A model generated the notes under the pieces. It searched no databases. It worked only from the letters and a program-made list of their open reading frames with translations, and had not been told where the DNA came from. This document shows, piece after piece, positions 1 through 11,411 of a DNA stretch of 64,000 bases. The stretch's first letter is position 1. Every line of letters starts with the position of its first letter. The position numbers were made by a program, and so were the translations under genes. The DNA is from Harmothoe impar (taxonomy: Eukaryota; Annelida; Polychaeta; Phyllodocida; Polynoidae): assembly GCA_947462335.1 (NCBI GenBank), contig OX381721.1:37536488-37600487 (forward strand), read 5' to 3'.

Positions 1-2258
1 TTAGTACCAAGTTGTAATCTAGTATAACGTGGAAAAGAAATGTTGGTTCCATAAGTATAGCAGTTGAGAAAACTGGATTTTTAACTATTTGTATGTGTAT
101 TCTTTACTTACATACCAGAAACCCATTATATGGCTGGCGAGACAAAGCTAAGTGAACTGATAAGGCATAGAGGGATGTGTAATGAATGGGATTACTTAAC
201 AGGCAGAGGAATAGGCCATCCCCAAGAATGAACCTGCACAATGGGAGCTGGGAGGAATGGGGAGAATATGCCATGAAGAGCATTGACCCAGGCTTCATAA
301 GCTTTTCTAGGTTTGTTTCTTGGCCTTTTCTTCAACCTGTAAATCTTTGGTCCTTATAAGACATATACACTCCTTAACCAGATGCCATCAATCATCTCAT
401 ATGGTACACTTGCCCCTTAGATTCTAGTTGTATGGATACTGTTTGGGTATCTGCAACATCATTTGTACACAATAAGCATCCCAATTAAAACCCAATGCTT
501 CCATCATGCAATTGATCTTCCCTGACAGCATTTGGGATAACTAGTTCTATCATAATTTAACCCAGTCTGCAATGCCCTTCTATACTTGGGTAGTACAGCT
601 GGTCTCTCCTTTATGATGCATTGCCTTCAGTCATTATGCTCTAAGCAATTTGTAGAGTAAACAGCATGTAGTACGGTCTGCTTCGATACATACACTTTCT
701 GTATATTGCATCAGTTTTTCCAACTAGAAGAATTCTAGATTTTCAAATAATTTTCTGATTATAAATAATACAATATGATCCAGCATTAAATCCCAGGAAC
801 CAATAACTCAAACAAATCCTATAACCCACACTTGGGATCTCAATTGGTACTTCTGTCCATTCAAATACCCTCCTATAACCCACACCCTGACTTTAAGGGC
901 CTTCTATAACCTGTTGTGGGGATATAATTAGCATATAATAAGTGGATCCTGTGTGAGAATTCATGGTATTACAATTTTGCTCCAGTCCATTGCTATAAAT
1001 CACTGACTTTCCTGGCAAGGAGCTTGGAGTACGCCTTTGTATACCCCTATACAGCTAATAGGGGTAGGGTAGTGGGTACTGATCCATGGCTGCCATCTTG
1101 AAATTTTCAGGCACTTCAAAGTACCTATTTTCTCTTTTAATTCTATGCCAAGTGTTTACAAATAGATTTCCTATACGGTATACCACTTAGGAGTATGAAA
1201 TCAAGAACAAAGACAAATTGCATGTGTTTTTTCATCTATGGCAGCCATCTCGAAATGTTCAAAATCAAAATAGCTGATTTTGGGGGAGTATATTGTTATA
1301 TTCCTCATCCAAAAGCATTTGTCTGGGTTTCGTGTAGACCAACTATGGATCAAATTACAGCGAAAAACAATGTTTTTTCAAATGGCAGCCATCTTCGATT
1401 TTTCAGAAATTCAAAATAGCTGACTTTGATGCAGTATTTTATCATATTACATATCCAAGTGCTTTCATATAAATTTCATGAGTGCAAAACCAAATATAGC
1501 TATAATTACAGTGAAAAACGGTAGTTTTTGCTAATGGCGGCCATCTTGAATTTTGCAGAATCTTCAAAACAGCTCATTTTGGTGCACTATATTTTTATAT
1601 TTCACCTAAAAGTGATTTAATGAGTGTTTCAAAGGATGCACACCCTAGGGGAATTTTTTAATTGATTTATTTAATTATTTTTGAACTATTTATTTTCGGA
1701 GGGGGCGTACGGGGGGGTTAGAGTTTTCAAAATCAAAAATGAAGGTCATATTCTTGTTTCTCATGATGAGTATCATCTTTTAGGCTGCATTCCGCATTCC
1801 TAACCTCATTTTGACAAAATAACCACCCCCCCTAATAAAAGTGACTATCATAAAGTCAAACTTTGTCTAACCTTTGAGGTAACCATCCCACATGTAAAAT
1901 CTGGAGCGGGCAAATGTCGGGTTTTGGGCTGGCACATGCCAAGTGGGTCTAACTCCAGCTAGAAGACCTGTTTTGTTGTCCCTTAGATACGTTTTTGACT
2001 CTTTTATTTTATGACAGTCACTTGGAAGATTCTGGAGACAAGTTTACTTTTTGAGTGTATTGTCAGATTGCGACATGTATGAGACAATCAAAGTAAGACA
2101 TTGAGAGGCAGACAGTGAGTTGCACAGGAGTCCTTCTTCTTTATTTTTGCTGCAACTTAGGTTGAATATATGAGAAGCAAAAACGGTGAATAAGAGCCAC
2201 TGCTACCTTCCGCAACATAAACTTAATAACTAGTTGAATTGTGGAAAAAGGCCATTGC
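1..2258. other. left host flank, no gene seen
   Basis: AT-rich non-coding DNA up to the Polinton target site. Open frames are short and lack family resemblance. The only structure I see is the degenerate tandem repeat at 1085-1640 and two nearby copies of the string GCTACCTT (about 2202 and 2257), the second of which overlaps the Polinton target site. Confidence 0.6.
1085..1640 (+). repeat. degenerate tandem repeat, ~145-bp period
   Basis: The phrase 'ggcagccatcttgaaattttcag', with variants, recurs at about 1087, 1240, 1383 and 1533. Each is followed by a diverged 'caaaatagctgattttggtgcagtat' segment. Spacing is 143-153 bp, so this is an old 3-4 copy tandem array of unknown origin. Confidence 0.7.
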
Positions 2259-2264
2259 TACCTT
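2259..2264 (+). repeat. left target-site duplication of the Polinton (TACCTT)
   Basis: TACCTT directly precedes the left terminal repeat and recurs exactly at 34754-34759 just after the right one. A 6-bp duplication is the known signature of Polinton/Maverick integration. Confidence 0.93.
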
Positions 2265-2908
2265 AGTAGTGTATAGCGGGGCATGTGCATGGGAATTTTG
2301 CTTGATCTAGTCTATCTGGATAACCTTATTACTTCTTACTGCACTATTACTAATGACACTTGCAAAATAAACATATCATTGAAAACCTCATTCTTATCTC
2401 CTTCTTTCTCTTTACTTTTCAAAAAGATATTTTATTATCTTGAGGGACATATTTCAGATATCACGTTGTACGTTAAACCTCACATAATATATTGTGTAGA
2501 AGGACATAGAAACAACTATTATATTGACTGAAAACTGCATTTATTTTGTGGGAAGTTTCCCTAACGCACATTTGTTCTAACGCATGAAAACAATATATAT
2601 ATTATCTTATCAACCTATTTTGACTATTCCTTTGATTCTTCCTGATAATTTCATATTCATAGGATATCACACTGGTTATGACCTGAGGTTAACATGGTAC
2701 ACAGCACAACACACCTGTATCACTTAACCCATCACCTATACCTCATTTATATGCGACAACACTCACTTGAGGTCATGTCAGAATGTTCGGGTAACTAAAC
2801 CTATACCTCATTTGTATATGCCCTCATTCCCTCCTGTCATTTCTCAGTGTTAAGGTTAGTAACCTTAACAATTCACTGATTTATCTCATGCATAATGCAA
2901 CAGAGGGT
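2265..2908 (+). repeat. left terminal inverted repeat of the Polinton
   Basis: Reads in inverse orientation against 34127-34753 with high similarity. The match ends at 'gcaacagaggg'. This copy has ~60 bp extra around 2750-2815 (a second 'acctatacctcattt' phrase). The apparent open frame inside it (2283-2531) is mirrored in the right copy and is just repeat sequence. Confidence 0.92.
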
Positions 2909-3086
2909 GGTTAAATATCCTACACTTATAAATACATTTGGTGTATACACATGTTGCTCAGGTTTTATTATTTCACCCTTGACACAGAATCCACTTATTA
3001 TCTTCTATTATTATCATATACCATCACATACATATAAAGGTTAAACATAATGGGATGGGATGTATACCATTATTCCATCATGGTTC

Positions 3087-3094
3087 TATATAAA
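3087..3094 (+). promoter_or_regulatory. TATA box of the PC4-like gene
   Basis: TATATAAA followed by AG lies ~100 bp upstream of the ATG at 3192 and just inside the left terminal repeat. Position and strand fit a core promoter for the first + strand gene. Confidence 0.6.
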
Positions 3095-3191
3095 GAGCCG
3101 AGCATATTTCACCATGCACTCACACCTGTATTCTCTCTGCTCATACTAAGGAAACCATCGTATCTTAAAGCCAGATAATCTATCCAGCATT

Positions 3192-4710
3192 ATGGATGAA
3201 TCTCATCAACATGAAAAATTGGAATCTCCAGACGGTGATACACAGTCTACCTCACCCTTCTCACAAGATGAAGTATACTTATCGGTTGGTATATTTTATA
3301 TCACTTTACTATGATGCTTTCCATCCTATCTCTCTCTCTCATTCGATATTTCTCATACATCATATATCTGTTTTAACTTTCTAGGACAATGAGAATGAAA
3401 TGCACACAGAGAGTTCACAGGTCTCCCAGCACGCTGCAGTCAACTTCAAAGGAACACGCCTCATCACATCCTCTCCTCCTGATGTATCGATCATAGAAAT
3501 AGATCGTCACCTCACATCGCCACATGTTCCAGGGCCTACCAAGTCGCTGGCCCAGAGGCGAGGGTTCACAGCTGAACCTATTCTGCTGTCCCCCATCCCT
3601 TCTTTGGGACAGGGGGAAATACCCCCTATACCGTCTGCTCCTTTCAGAGCCAAGAGGCCGTGTTTCTCTAAACTTAGTCGGTTTCAGTACAACATGCCCC
3701 ATGCTCAACCTGATTCCATTCAGGTAGAGCAGAACCCCCACCATGTAAAGCGTGTCTCATGTAGAGGCAGGCTTTACATGAGTAGTGGAATTTCTCCTGC
3801 ACCAAAACCTCAGAGACTGTTTCACAGTCTCGGTCAAAATTTGTATATAGAAAAGATATCCCAGGGGAAAGATGATCGGTTCATGCGAATTAGTCTATGG
3901 CATACAAATGCCATAGACAAACTTCAGAGGGCTGCAGCTAGGTACAGCTCAGTTCTAAATTTTGATGCTCTGGCTCAGATAGAATCATCCATGGAGGACA
4001 TCATGACATCATTAGGCCTTATTGATAACAGCAACTTCGTAGGTTTTGCATTACATCTGGGGGCCATGCTGTTTCTCACTGTTGAACCAGACAGGTGTCA
4101 TGTCAGTATCAGAAAGTGGTATAAACCTATGCCCACTAAGCAGGATCCGGAGGCTGACCTGAAACCATGCAGGGATGGTATCATGCTAAATTATGATCAG
4201 TTCAACAAGTTTGTACAATTCATGCAAAATGATCTGCTACAACATTTCCCTGACTACGCTATGCATGTGTTCGGTTGTGACAGAACAGACCATGACGAGA
4301 CCGACTGTCCCATGTGCAACGTCAAGGGGTTACTTCCTATGCAGAGGACGTATAAAAATCATCTCACCGCTGGTATGTTTTATCATACTTGTCATTTCAA
4401 TTATTTATACCTTTATGACTTCATCATTATTTTCTACTGACTTTATGGTTATGTACATTTTTTTAAATCGTCTCACCGCTGGAATGTTTTATCATACTTT
4501 TTCATTTCAATAATTTATACCTTTATCACTTCATCATTATTTTCCATTGACTTTATGATTATGTACATTTAATAAAAAAAATAATTTCATATCTGGTCAT
4601 CCTTATTAATATTATTTTTATTTCATCTGACAGAGAGAGCGAGGTTGGATCACTCACGCAAGGATGAGGAGGACAAGGAGGAGGAGGAAGAGGTGGTTTG
4701 CATCCAGTGA
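3192..4710 (+). CDS. spliced accessory gene with a PC4-like ssDNA-binding domain
   Basis: I infer three exons: 3192-3272, 3385-4372 and 4634-4710 (381 aa). The junctions are GTATAC...TTTCTAG and GTATGT...TGACAG, and the phases agree (0 and 1), giving a stop at 4708-4710. The first ~240 residues are proline/serine-rich and look disordered. Residues ~245-315 match the PC4/Sub1 pattern: a short strand, then 'CHVSIRKWY', then 'CRDGIMLNYDQFNKFVQFM' (conserved 'vdIRkyy...gk.GIsL...qw..L'). A CPMC motif follows and the tail is rich in Glu/Asp/Arg. PC4 proteins bind single-stranded DNA and act in transcription and replication, so a role in viral DNA replication or late transcription is plausible. A TATA box lies ~100 bp upstream of the ATG and an AATAAA ~92 bp past the stop. 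The domain call is by eye only. Confidence 0.68.
4357..4570 (+). repeat. tandem duplication across the exon 2/intron 2 border
   Basis: A ~109-bp unit starting 'atctcaccgctggtatg' (4361) is repeated from about 4470 as 'gtctcaccgctggaatg'. It copies the exon end, the splice donor and the following intron. In the second copy the donor GTATGT is changed to GAATGT, which leaves only the first site as a standard GT donor. Confidence 0.75.
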
Positions 4711-4801
4711 GAACCATGCCATGAACATCAGCAACCATATCAACATCAACAACTAGAAATCAACCATTTCTATATTATCTTTATACGTGCTGAATGTTAA
4801 G

Positions 4802-4807
4802 AATAAA
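4802..4807 (+). terminator. poly(A) signal AATAAA
   Basis: AATAAA about 92 bp past the stop of the PC4-like gene. The rest of 4711-5063 is AT-rich spacer between two convergent genes, with nothing else visible. Confidence 0.5.
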
Positions 4808-5063
4808 ATATATCAATTCCGATGTTAATCTTGTCATGATTTGATCTTTATCCTGCACTGCATACGTTCAGGCTGACGGACATCTTGGGTATTCTTTCAT
4901 ATCTTTTCTCTCTTCTCCACTTCTCTGCACTCTTTATATTCCCTGTAATAAGATCAATGTGTGCTGTAAATACATTAATTATTTTTCGTTTTCGTACCTC
5001 ATCTTTATATCATGATTAAATCAAATTGGTTTAAATTAATCATTTTGATTGAATTAAAAAACA

Positions 5064-6392
5064 TTAAAATATGTTACAGCATAACTTTTCAAAAATGAAC
5101 CTTACGTTTTCAATCGTGTAATCATTGTCGTAATATGTATTGTCAGCATCCAGCATTCTCTGTTCAACTATGCTTCCTGCATCATCATCATCATCATCAT
5201 CGTCGTCATCATGCACATGAATGTAGTGGTCATCAGCAACAATCTTACTTGGACTATCATTGCATGTGGGGTCATTTTGTGGAAAGGGCAGAGGGGATTG
5301 TGTTGGAGAGTATGGAGAGTTCAAAATCTGATGGTTCTGCACAGGGGGTAGATGAGAGGTAGAGGGATGAGAGGTGAAAGGGAGGGTGGAATCAGCCTTA
5401 TTCACATAGCATGGAACAGGTGGACGACCTTTGTTTGGTATAGGCATCATCACGGTATTTCCATTCCAATGATTGTATAATGGAGTAGGATGTACATTGC
5501 CAGAACTATGTTCAGTTGTTTTTTCTACCCCATATTTTGCACATGGAATAGGAGGGGGCGGGTAACGTGGGTTTCCTATCCATTGAGAGTGAGGTGTTGG
5601 ATGTGGTTGATGATATGGAGTAAGGTGAGGGGGTATTTGAGTAGGAGTGGAGAATCTATTCAGAGAAGGAATTGGGATCACAACTGGAGTGCCCCTCTCA
5701 TTTATACAGCTCTGATTATTTCCAGCTGAGCCTGTCCTGCCAAAGCCTGGTGCAGTAGGTAGGTCATGGGTCCTGTTGCTGGGACTCGGACAGTTGTATT
5801 GAGGGGAAGGAGTCAATCCCATCTCATTTACTGGAGGAGGTACCTGTCGTAAATTAATGATATGCTGATGTGTTTCTTTCACACTGCTTATCATTTTGTT
5901 TCGATTTTTACTCTGCCTAATAAACATAGGCCCCCCATAAGCTCCTAGAGTACACGGGGAGGAGGTCACTGTGAGAAATCTTAGTGTACGGTGGGAGCTC
6001 ATGATGAGATCTTGAACCCCTAACATGGAATGCCTATAGGACCAAGTGGCATCTAGAATCTTTGTCCTGATAGAATCACTAGGGATCCAGTTTGCAGTTA
6101 TTCCCCCTAACATGCTGTTCATGCATGATGACAGCTCGTTTATGCTATGCAAGGCATGCCTGGAATAAAACAGAAAAAAATCCATCTTTTACAAATATTA
6201 CATATTTCATTCATGTACATTTCCCTAATCATAAATCAATAATGTTTGAAATAAATATGAAAATAACCTTTCTTAAATAGTCCAAAAACAAATATAATAT
6301 ATTACTCACCTTACATCACCTTCTATGTCGATCAACACCTGATCCACACTGTTTTCCCACACCCCCGGTGTTGCAGTATTACCGGTAGCCAT
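5064..6392 (-). CDS. spliced proline-rich Polinton accessory protein, function unknown
   Basis: Two exons on the - strand: 6392-6310 (ATG in MATGNTATPGVWENS) and 6159-5064, joined at GTGAGT...TTATTCCAG in phase 2, giving 392 aa. The N-terminal ~110 residues look folded ('GGITANWIPSDSIRTKILDA' and a later 'GAYGGPMF'). The middle is a long Pro/His/Asn-rich region. Near the C-terminus a run of ten Asp, from a (CAT)n-type triplet run at 5179-5208, precedes a short Tyr/Asp-rich tail. A weak donor-like GTAAGG near 5107 could add another exon. I recognise no family. It faces the PC4-like gene tail to tail, and a TATATAAG sits at 6523-6530 upstream. Disorder plus acidic tail suggest a virion or scaffold role, which is inference only. 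Confidence 0.62.
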
Positions 6393-6522
6393 TGGTTCCC
6401 ACATTCAGATCTTTTCAATCTGGACTGCTATTATTGTTGAATCACTTTGGATACCGGTAGAGGACTGTGTATACCGGTGCATCAAGTACTCAAAGTATGA
6501 GCAGGGACTGCAGTCAATGAGT

Positions 6523-6530
6523 CTTATATA
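6523..6530 (-). promoter_or_regulatory. TATA box of the proline-rich gene
   Basis: TATATAAG on the - strand, ~130 bp before the ATG at 6392. Three ACCGGT hexamers (6381, 6453, 6473) lie between it and the start of the coding sequence. Confidence 0.5.
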
Positions 6531-7480
6531 TCATTCTGTTTTAAATTAATACATTCATATCGATGTAGGAGGAAATGCTCACAAGCAGTACTGCTATTGT
6601 ATTGATATTCCTGCTTCCCTCAACATATCATAAATATACAGAGAATGCAATATGAGTTAGCTCTCACTATTGTCTTGCATGCATGCATCATATACCTTAT
6701 GAATAAAACATTTTCTTCTTGGGTAGTGATACTGGCATTGAGCAGCAAGTGACATCCTCATAAAATTACTACTGTTGTATGTACATCAGCCGACTTACTG
6801 TATTTGCATTATACATACTAATAAAAATTTACGTCACGATTACAATGAGCCCATATTTTCTATATAAGGTTTACTCATCTTGTCCCCTCCTTCTTCGGGG
6901 TACTATTGTCAAGACTGATTTCTATCGGTGTCAGGTGTGTATATTTATTTTATCTTTGGGTGAAATATACGTTTGCACTTTACTTGCAACATTACACATT
7001 TTCCACTGTACTGTATACAACCAGTATCTATTGCACACATAAAACTAATTATACGTCAGGGCATGGTCATGACCCCCACCACCTCACAACTGTGTGTTTA
7101 CATTCCCATATAAACAAACGTTCACACTGAACAGCTGTTCACACATCCCACTGACATACGACCATGATAGCACTGCGACAAACAACTCCCACATGTTGAC
7201 CTCCCCCATGTTACAAAACTGCATTTTCTTCCTTTTGTATTAGCATATTACAGTTTCATCATATATTGAAAGTAGTTCTACTCACAGTTATCTTTGCGGT
7301 GTCTTTACAATACTCTTTGCACAGTCACAAAATACGACCTTGACCTTTCCTCATTATGGAAAGCCGTTCTAACAGTGCATCATAGTATATAACATCCACC
7401 CCCAGTCATTTTGTCAGAAATATTTTTAAAAGTCTGGGTTTCAAATAAACATGGACTTATACTAATCTTGTAAAACATAT
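6531..7480. other. non-coding spacer inside the Polinton
   Basis: No supportable gene. It separates the divergent proline-rich gene (-) and LRR-type membrane gene (+) and should hold part of their promoters. It includes a TATATAAG at 6861-6868 on the + strand and is AT-rich throughout. Confidence 0.5.
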
Positions 7481-7830
7481 TAAATCTATTTATTTCACGA
7501 GTTGACCCTGGGGCTGTATTTCAACAGGCGGCAGATCGAGTGAAATGAGACCCGAGGGTGAACAAGTGAAATAACCCCCTAAAAGACCAAAAACAAGTGT
7601 GCCTTTGTGTATATTTTTTTAACCTTTTTTCTATTAATATTCAAGTATTACGTCCTGTAGGGAGTGAAGGGGTTAAACTAGTCTTTTTCTACATCGTTCA
7701 AATGTAAACAAACCACCATTTTCATGACGTCACAAGGCCATGAAATACGGATATGGGTTATTTCACGTGGGGTGTGATATACCGCGCTGTTTGGTTAAAG
7801 CAATGGCATTGCAGTATTTCATAAAAAATA
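7480..7830 (-). repeat. dispersed repeat copy inside the Polinton
   Basis: Contains 'gttgaccctggggctgtattt', 'gtgaaataaccccctaaaagaccaaaaacaagtg' and 'aaatgtaaacaaaccaccatttt...atgacgtca'. The same phrases occur in the host flank at 50440-50790 in opposite orientation. It is probably a host MITE that entered the Polinton just upstream of the LRR-type membrane gene. Confidence 0.7.
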
Positions 7831-7942
7831 AAATAAACAAGTGCACCGGCTTGCCATACTTCCTCTCTCTGTCTGGAACCGGAAGTGACACTGAGAGTGG
7901 TCAGATCGATTCACAACAAGAAACACGTTCACACTAGTCAGA

Positions 7943-10900
7943 ATGCTTTTTATTTGGATTTCAATCACACTGCTTGTTAATGCAGAAGGAATGCCATGTT
8001 CTGGACATACAATGTGTGAATGCTTAGGCGGATACATAAGTTGTAGAGGAGTAGTCACGCTTCCTGATGTGTTGGTTAGCAAACTATACCCGCTGAGAGA
8101 AAACCCGGCCACTTTGGCTGATTTGCGCGGGTCAGCTCTTTCTGACACTGTGCTCAGACGCTTTCTTCGCGTGTTCAATACTGTACGTCGGGTCATATTG
8201 ACAGAACAATTAGAGCAGCCTTGTCATTATATGACTGAATTACAACAAGACTTCCCGCAAGTTCATTTCGAAACAGACTGTAAGGTGAGTGATCACTGAG
8301 CGATAATACATGTATAAAGCAGTATAAACAGGGATGACTGAATCACGCAGTCCCATTTTTCTGCACTATCATATGACTGAATGACTGACAGACAGACTTA
8401 GTTTCCACGATATATTACACTATACATAGTGCACACAGACAGAAACAGCTACAGACACATACACACATAGTCACAATTATAATTTGATACACAGGCGTAC
8501 ATCCATACATGCTCTCAGTCACAGCCTCTGACATACACAGACACACAGACACACACACACATCTACCCACTGTAATACACGCAGACACACAGACACACAG
8601 ACACACACACACACACACACACAGAATGAGAGTGACAAAAAAGCTCACTCACAGCTACTGGGTATTATGAATTTTGACAAATATTTCAAATTTAAACCTA
8701 TTTCTACGATATATTTCGAAACAAAGGTTACACTATTTAAGTTATAACTTTTGGTACTGTATAGAGATGACTATATCTTTTAAACTAAATCTGTGATAAA
8801 ACTGAAAAAAGGGTGGGTGGGTGGGAAATGTTCTACATACCAAATATAAATCTTCATCATCTTAATGTCGAAATGTACATTCTGATTAATGTATATATAT
8901 CAAATGATATACTGTAAAATGTCAGACATATTCAATTATATATTTATGACATATCGCATTTAAACTTAATATATACTACTTAAATATTATTTATTTTATT
9001 TATTTATTTTTATTACTTACTTTAGATGTACGCTCCTACTTTTTTCACTATGAATGATGACAACATTTCGGTGGAGGAGAATATGTCCACAGTTACATCC
9101 GTGGTAGAACATGATCTTTTGTCTACCACTCCCACTATGACTGAGATGGCCGAGATGGAACATGATGTATCAACTCATACCGTACTAAGTTTCACTGAAG
9201 CAGGGGTTGTCACACCAAATGCTGATGAAGTGTTAAAGTCTCAAGAAGAAGCTGCAGATGACTCAGTATGTGTCATGATAAAGGAGTTAATCTCTTCAAT
9301 GCATGTTCCTGTAAAGATTCAAAACATCACAGAAAGAAAAAATGTTAGCACTCAAGCAGGGTTTTCATGTTTCAAATGTGACTTGTCTTTCCTTACGAGT
9401 TCAGCACTTTTGAGACATAACAGAATAAGACATGCTTTTTTACCATTCAGATGCCTTCACTGTAAAGTAGGCTACACTACCATGGCTGGTTTGACATGCC
9501 ATCTCAAAACTTCACATGACATTGTTGTAAAGAAAGTGCAAAATAAGGCAAAACTTATTATATAGGGAATTCTCATGTGCATCATAACAATGGTTTCTTT
9601 TTTGTGTTCTTTTTTTCAAAGTTTTTTTATTTTGTAGATTACATCTCAAAACATATCCTCAACTGTATCCTATGACGAGACAATTACCAGTATGATTGAC
9701 GATCTTATACAGGTCATGTACGTTCCACTAACCATTACCAGCGTACCAAAAACAAAAGATGTGGGAACCCAGGCAGGTTTGACGTGCATGGAGTGTGGAT
9801 TTCCTTTCTTTTCCAATTCTTCTCTCCATCGTCACATGAATTACTACCATAGTACCGTCACATATAAGTGTCAAATGTGCTCAGCAACTTATCACAAAAT
9901 GGATGCCATGTTATATCATATGAAACAACTTCACGTTGTTCGTAATTTTGGTATAAAGAAATAAATGGGAAACATTCCTCATATTACTTTAGGTATTCCA
10001 TTTAGTTCAGCATGGAATACAATGTATTACAAGAATGATGAAGGAAAGAAATAAAAGTTTAATTTCTATGATATTGAATCAGGTAGTATTTATTTTAATT
10101 TATTGAAATTTAATATTTATTAGTATAAAAATTATTTTTACAGAATGGGAATCAAGATGAGGAAACATATAGCACGATCATGAACAGCCAAAGTACACCC
10201 GAAACAAAAATTACCAATCTGCACCACGAAAAGGTGATGCATGCCCGAATATAATATTCTTATCATATAGGACCTATATCACAAATATCATATATATTGA
10301 TGAAATATATTTCCGAATACAATTTTATTGAACCATACATGCATGTTATTCACATTATAGCTGCATAGTACCTTACCTTTTTACATGTCATATTTTGACA
10401 GTAACATTAGCCATGGTAAACATAAAAATGTCATTATTTCTCTTCTTATTTCATCATTTACATTATGACACACAATGCAAATATCTGAAATATATATTGT
10501 ATGCTTTCCTCATAGAACGATGGTTACATGACACCGAACTTTGTTACTCCACTGGTCAGTGGAATTGGTTCTACACTCGTTATCCTGGTATTGGTGGTAC
10601 TGGGCTGTTACTATAGGCGGTGGGTGGACCGTAAACCCTCTGCATGTCGTGAGTAGAAAATAATACTAACATAGCTGCCCTGAAGTAAATTCATATGTTA
10701 TCTTCTGGAAATTCCCACATGTAACAATAATATATAGTATAACTGATGACCTAGCATGTGATAAAAGTATAACCCACCCTGTATATGCTTTAGGATAATT
10801 TTATTACTAATTTATACCACTATAACCGATGCTTCATATAATTTTACGGTATATTTCTCTACTCATACTGCTTTTGCATGATGAAACTAAAGTATGACAT

Positions 10901-11298
10901 GATTGGCATCACAGCATGATATATTGATAGCATGAAATAAACTGCATGAATTTCTTTGATTATAATACAAATGAACAAGAAATAAAATAATTCATTTCCC
11001 AGACATTGATGTTTATTGTATTCATTTTTTTTATTTAAATTTTTATCTAATTTTTATTTTATATTTCATAGAAAACGAATTGAACGACAACTCAGGAGAC
11101 AACGTGACCCCATCTGGCTCGGCCCAGGAGAAGACGACTCTTCACTCGGGAATGACAGCGGTACCGGTACCGTCCATCTTCAAATGGAGAGAGTGGAGGT
11201 GCAGAGCTCAAGCCGCGAAGCGGAGAGTGAAATGTAATGTGAGTATATTATTTTGTTTAAATCTATATATTTCCATTCATATGTTAAACATTGAGTAA
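7943..11298 (+). CDS. five-exon gene for a predicted LRR-type single-pass membrane protein
   Basis: Inferred exons 7943-8284, 9026-9265, 10144-10233, 10516-10648 and 11072-11298 join in compatible phases (0,0,0,1), 343 aa. Donors are GTGAGT, GTATGT, GTGATG and GTGAGT; all acceptors are pyrimidine-rich AG. Exon 1 encodes a signal peptide (residues 1-~15), then CSGHTMCECLGGYISCRG, which looks like an LRR N-cap, a short Leu-rich stretch and Cys residues like a C-cap. Exon 2 is a Thr/Ser-rich stalk and exon 3 another stalk. Exon 4 holds a transmembrane helix (VSGIGSTLVILVLVVLGCYY) followed by RRWVDRK as stop-transfer. The last exon is a cytoplasmic tail whose frame and end are uncertain: another GTGAGT donor at 11239 and a second open frame exist. 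The design resembles a captured host receptor or a viral surface protein. No known Polinton gene comes to mind. Confidence 0.55.
8529..8622. repeat. CA-rich microsatellite in intron 1
   Basis: Runs of (CA)n mixed with 'cagacacacaga'. The apparent cysteine-rich frame on the other strand is only this repeat. Confidence 0.85.
9266..9565 (+). CDS. C2H2 zinc-finger cassette 1 (read-through or alternative exon)
   Basis: The stalk exon at 9026 stays open past its GTATGT donor and runs to a stop at 9563-9565. It then encodes two C2H2 fingers: CFKCDLSFLTSSALLRHNRIRH and CLHCKVGYTTMAGLTCHLKTSH. It is a paralogue of the cassette at 9690-9964: both have a helix 'MI..LI..M.VP..I', then 'TQAG..C', then two fingers. 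If the donor is ignored, the product would be exon 1 plus the stalk plus fingers and would lack the membrane helix. Confidence 0.5.
   Translation, partial: VCVMIKELISSMHVPVKIQNITERKNVSTQAGFSCFKCDLSFLTSSALLRHNRIRHAFLPFRCLHCKVGYTTMAGLTCHLKTSHDIVVKKVQNKAKLII
9638..9964 (+). CDS. C2H2 zinc-finger cassette 2 (separate exon or second gene)
   Basis: An acceptor (TTTTGTAG, exon from 9638) leads into an open frame to 9964 with a short Ser/Thr stretch, then MIDDLIQVMYVP, TQAGLTCMEC and two C2H2 fingers ending HMKQLH. It duplicates the cassette ending at 9565. A donor-like GTATGA at the same relative place (9690) would leave phase 1, which does not fit the exon at 10144, so this cassette is more likely a terminal alternative exon. 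Confidence 0.45.
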   Translation: MTSQNISSTVSYDETITSMIDDLIQVMYVPLTITSVPKTKDVGTQAGLTCMECGFPFFSNSSLHRHMNYYHSTVTYKCQMCSATYHKMDAMLYHMKQLHVVRNFGIKK

Positions 11299-11411
11299 AT
11301 ATTATAATACAATATCCCATCACCATGACATACACATTATATATCATTACATTTCATGGCATACTATATTGTTATTTCACATATTTTATTTCCTGCATGA
11401 AATATCAAAAT

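Noticed and set aside
2283..2531. 82-codon open frame in the left terminal repeat
   Set aside because: It is mirrored in the right terminal repeat at 34526-34735 with the same reading; it is repeat sequence without other support.
3415..3744. 109-codon - strand frame over the PC4-like gene
   Set aside because: The + strand gene has splice sites, a TATA box and a poly(A) signal; this is its shadow.
8415..8648. Cysteine/valine-rich 77-codon frame
   Set aside because: It is the complement of the CA microsatellite in intron 1.
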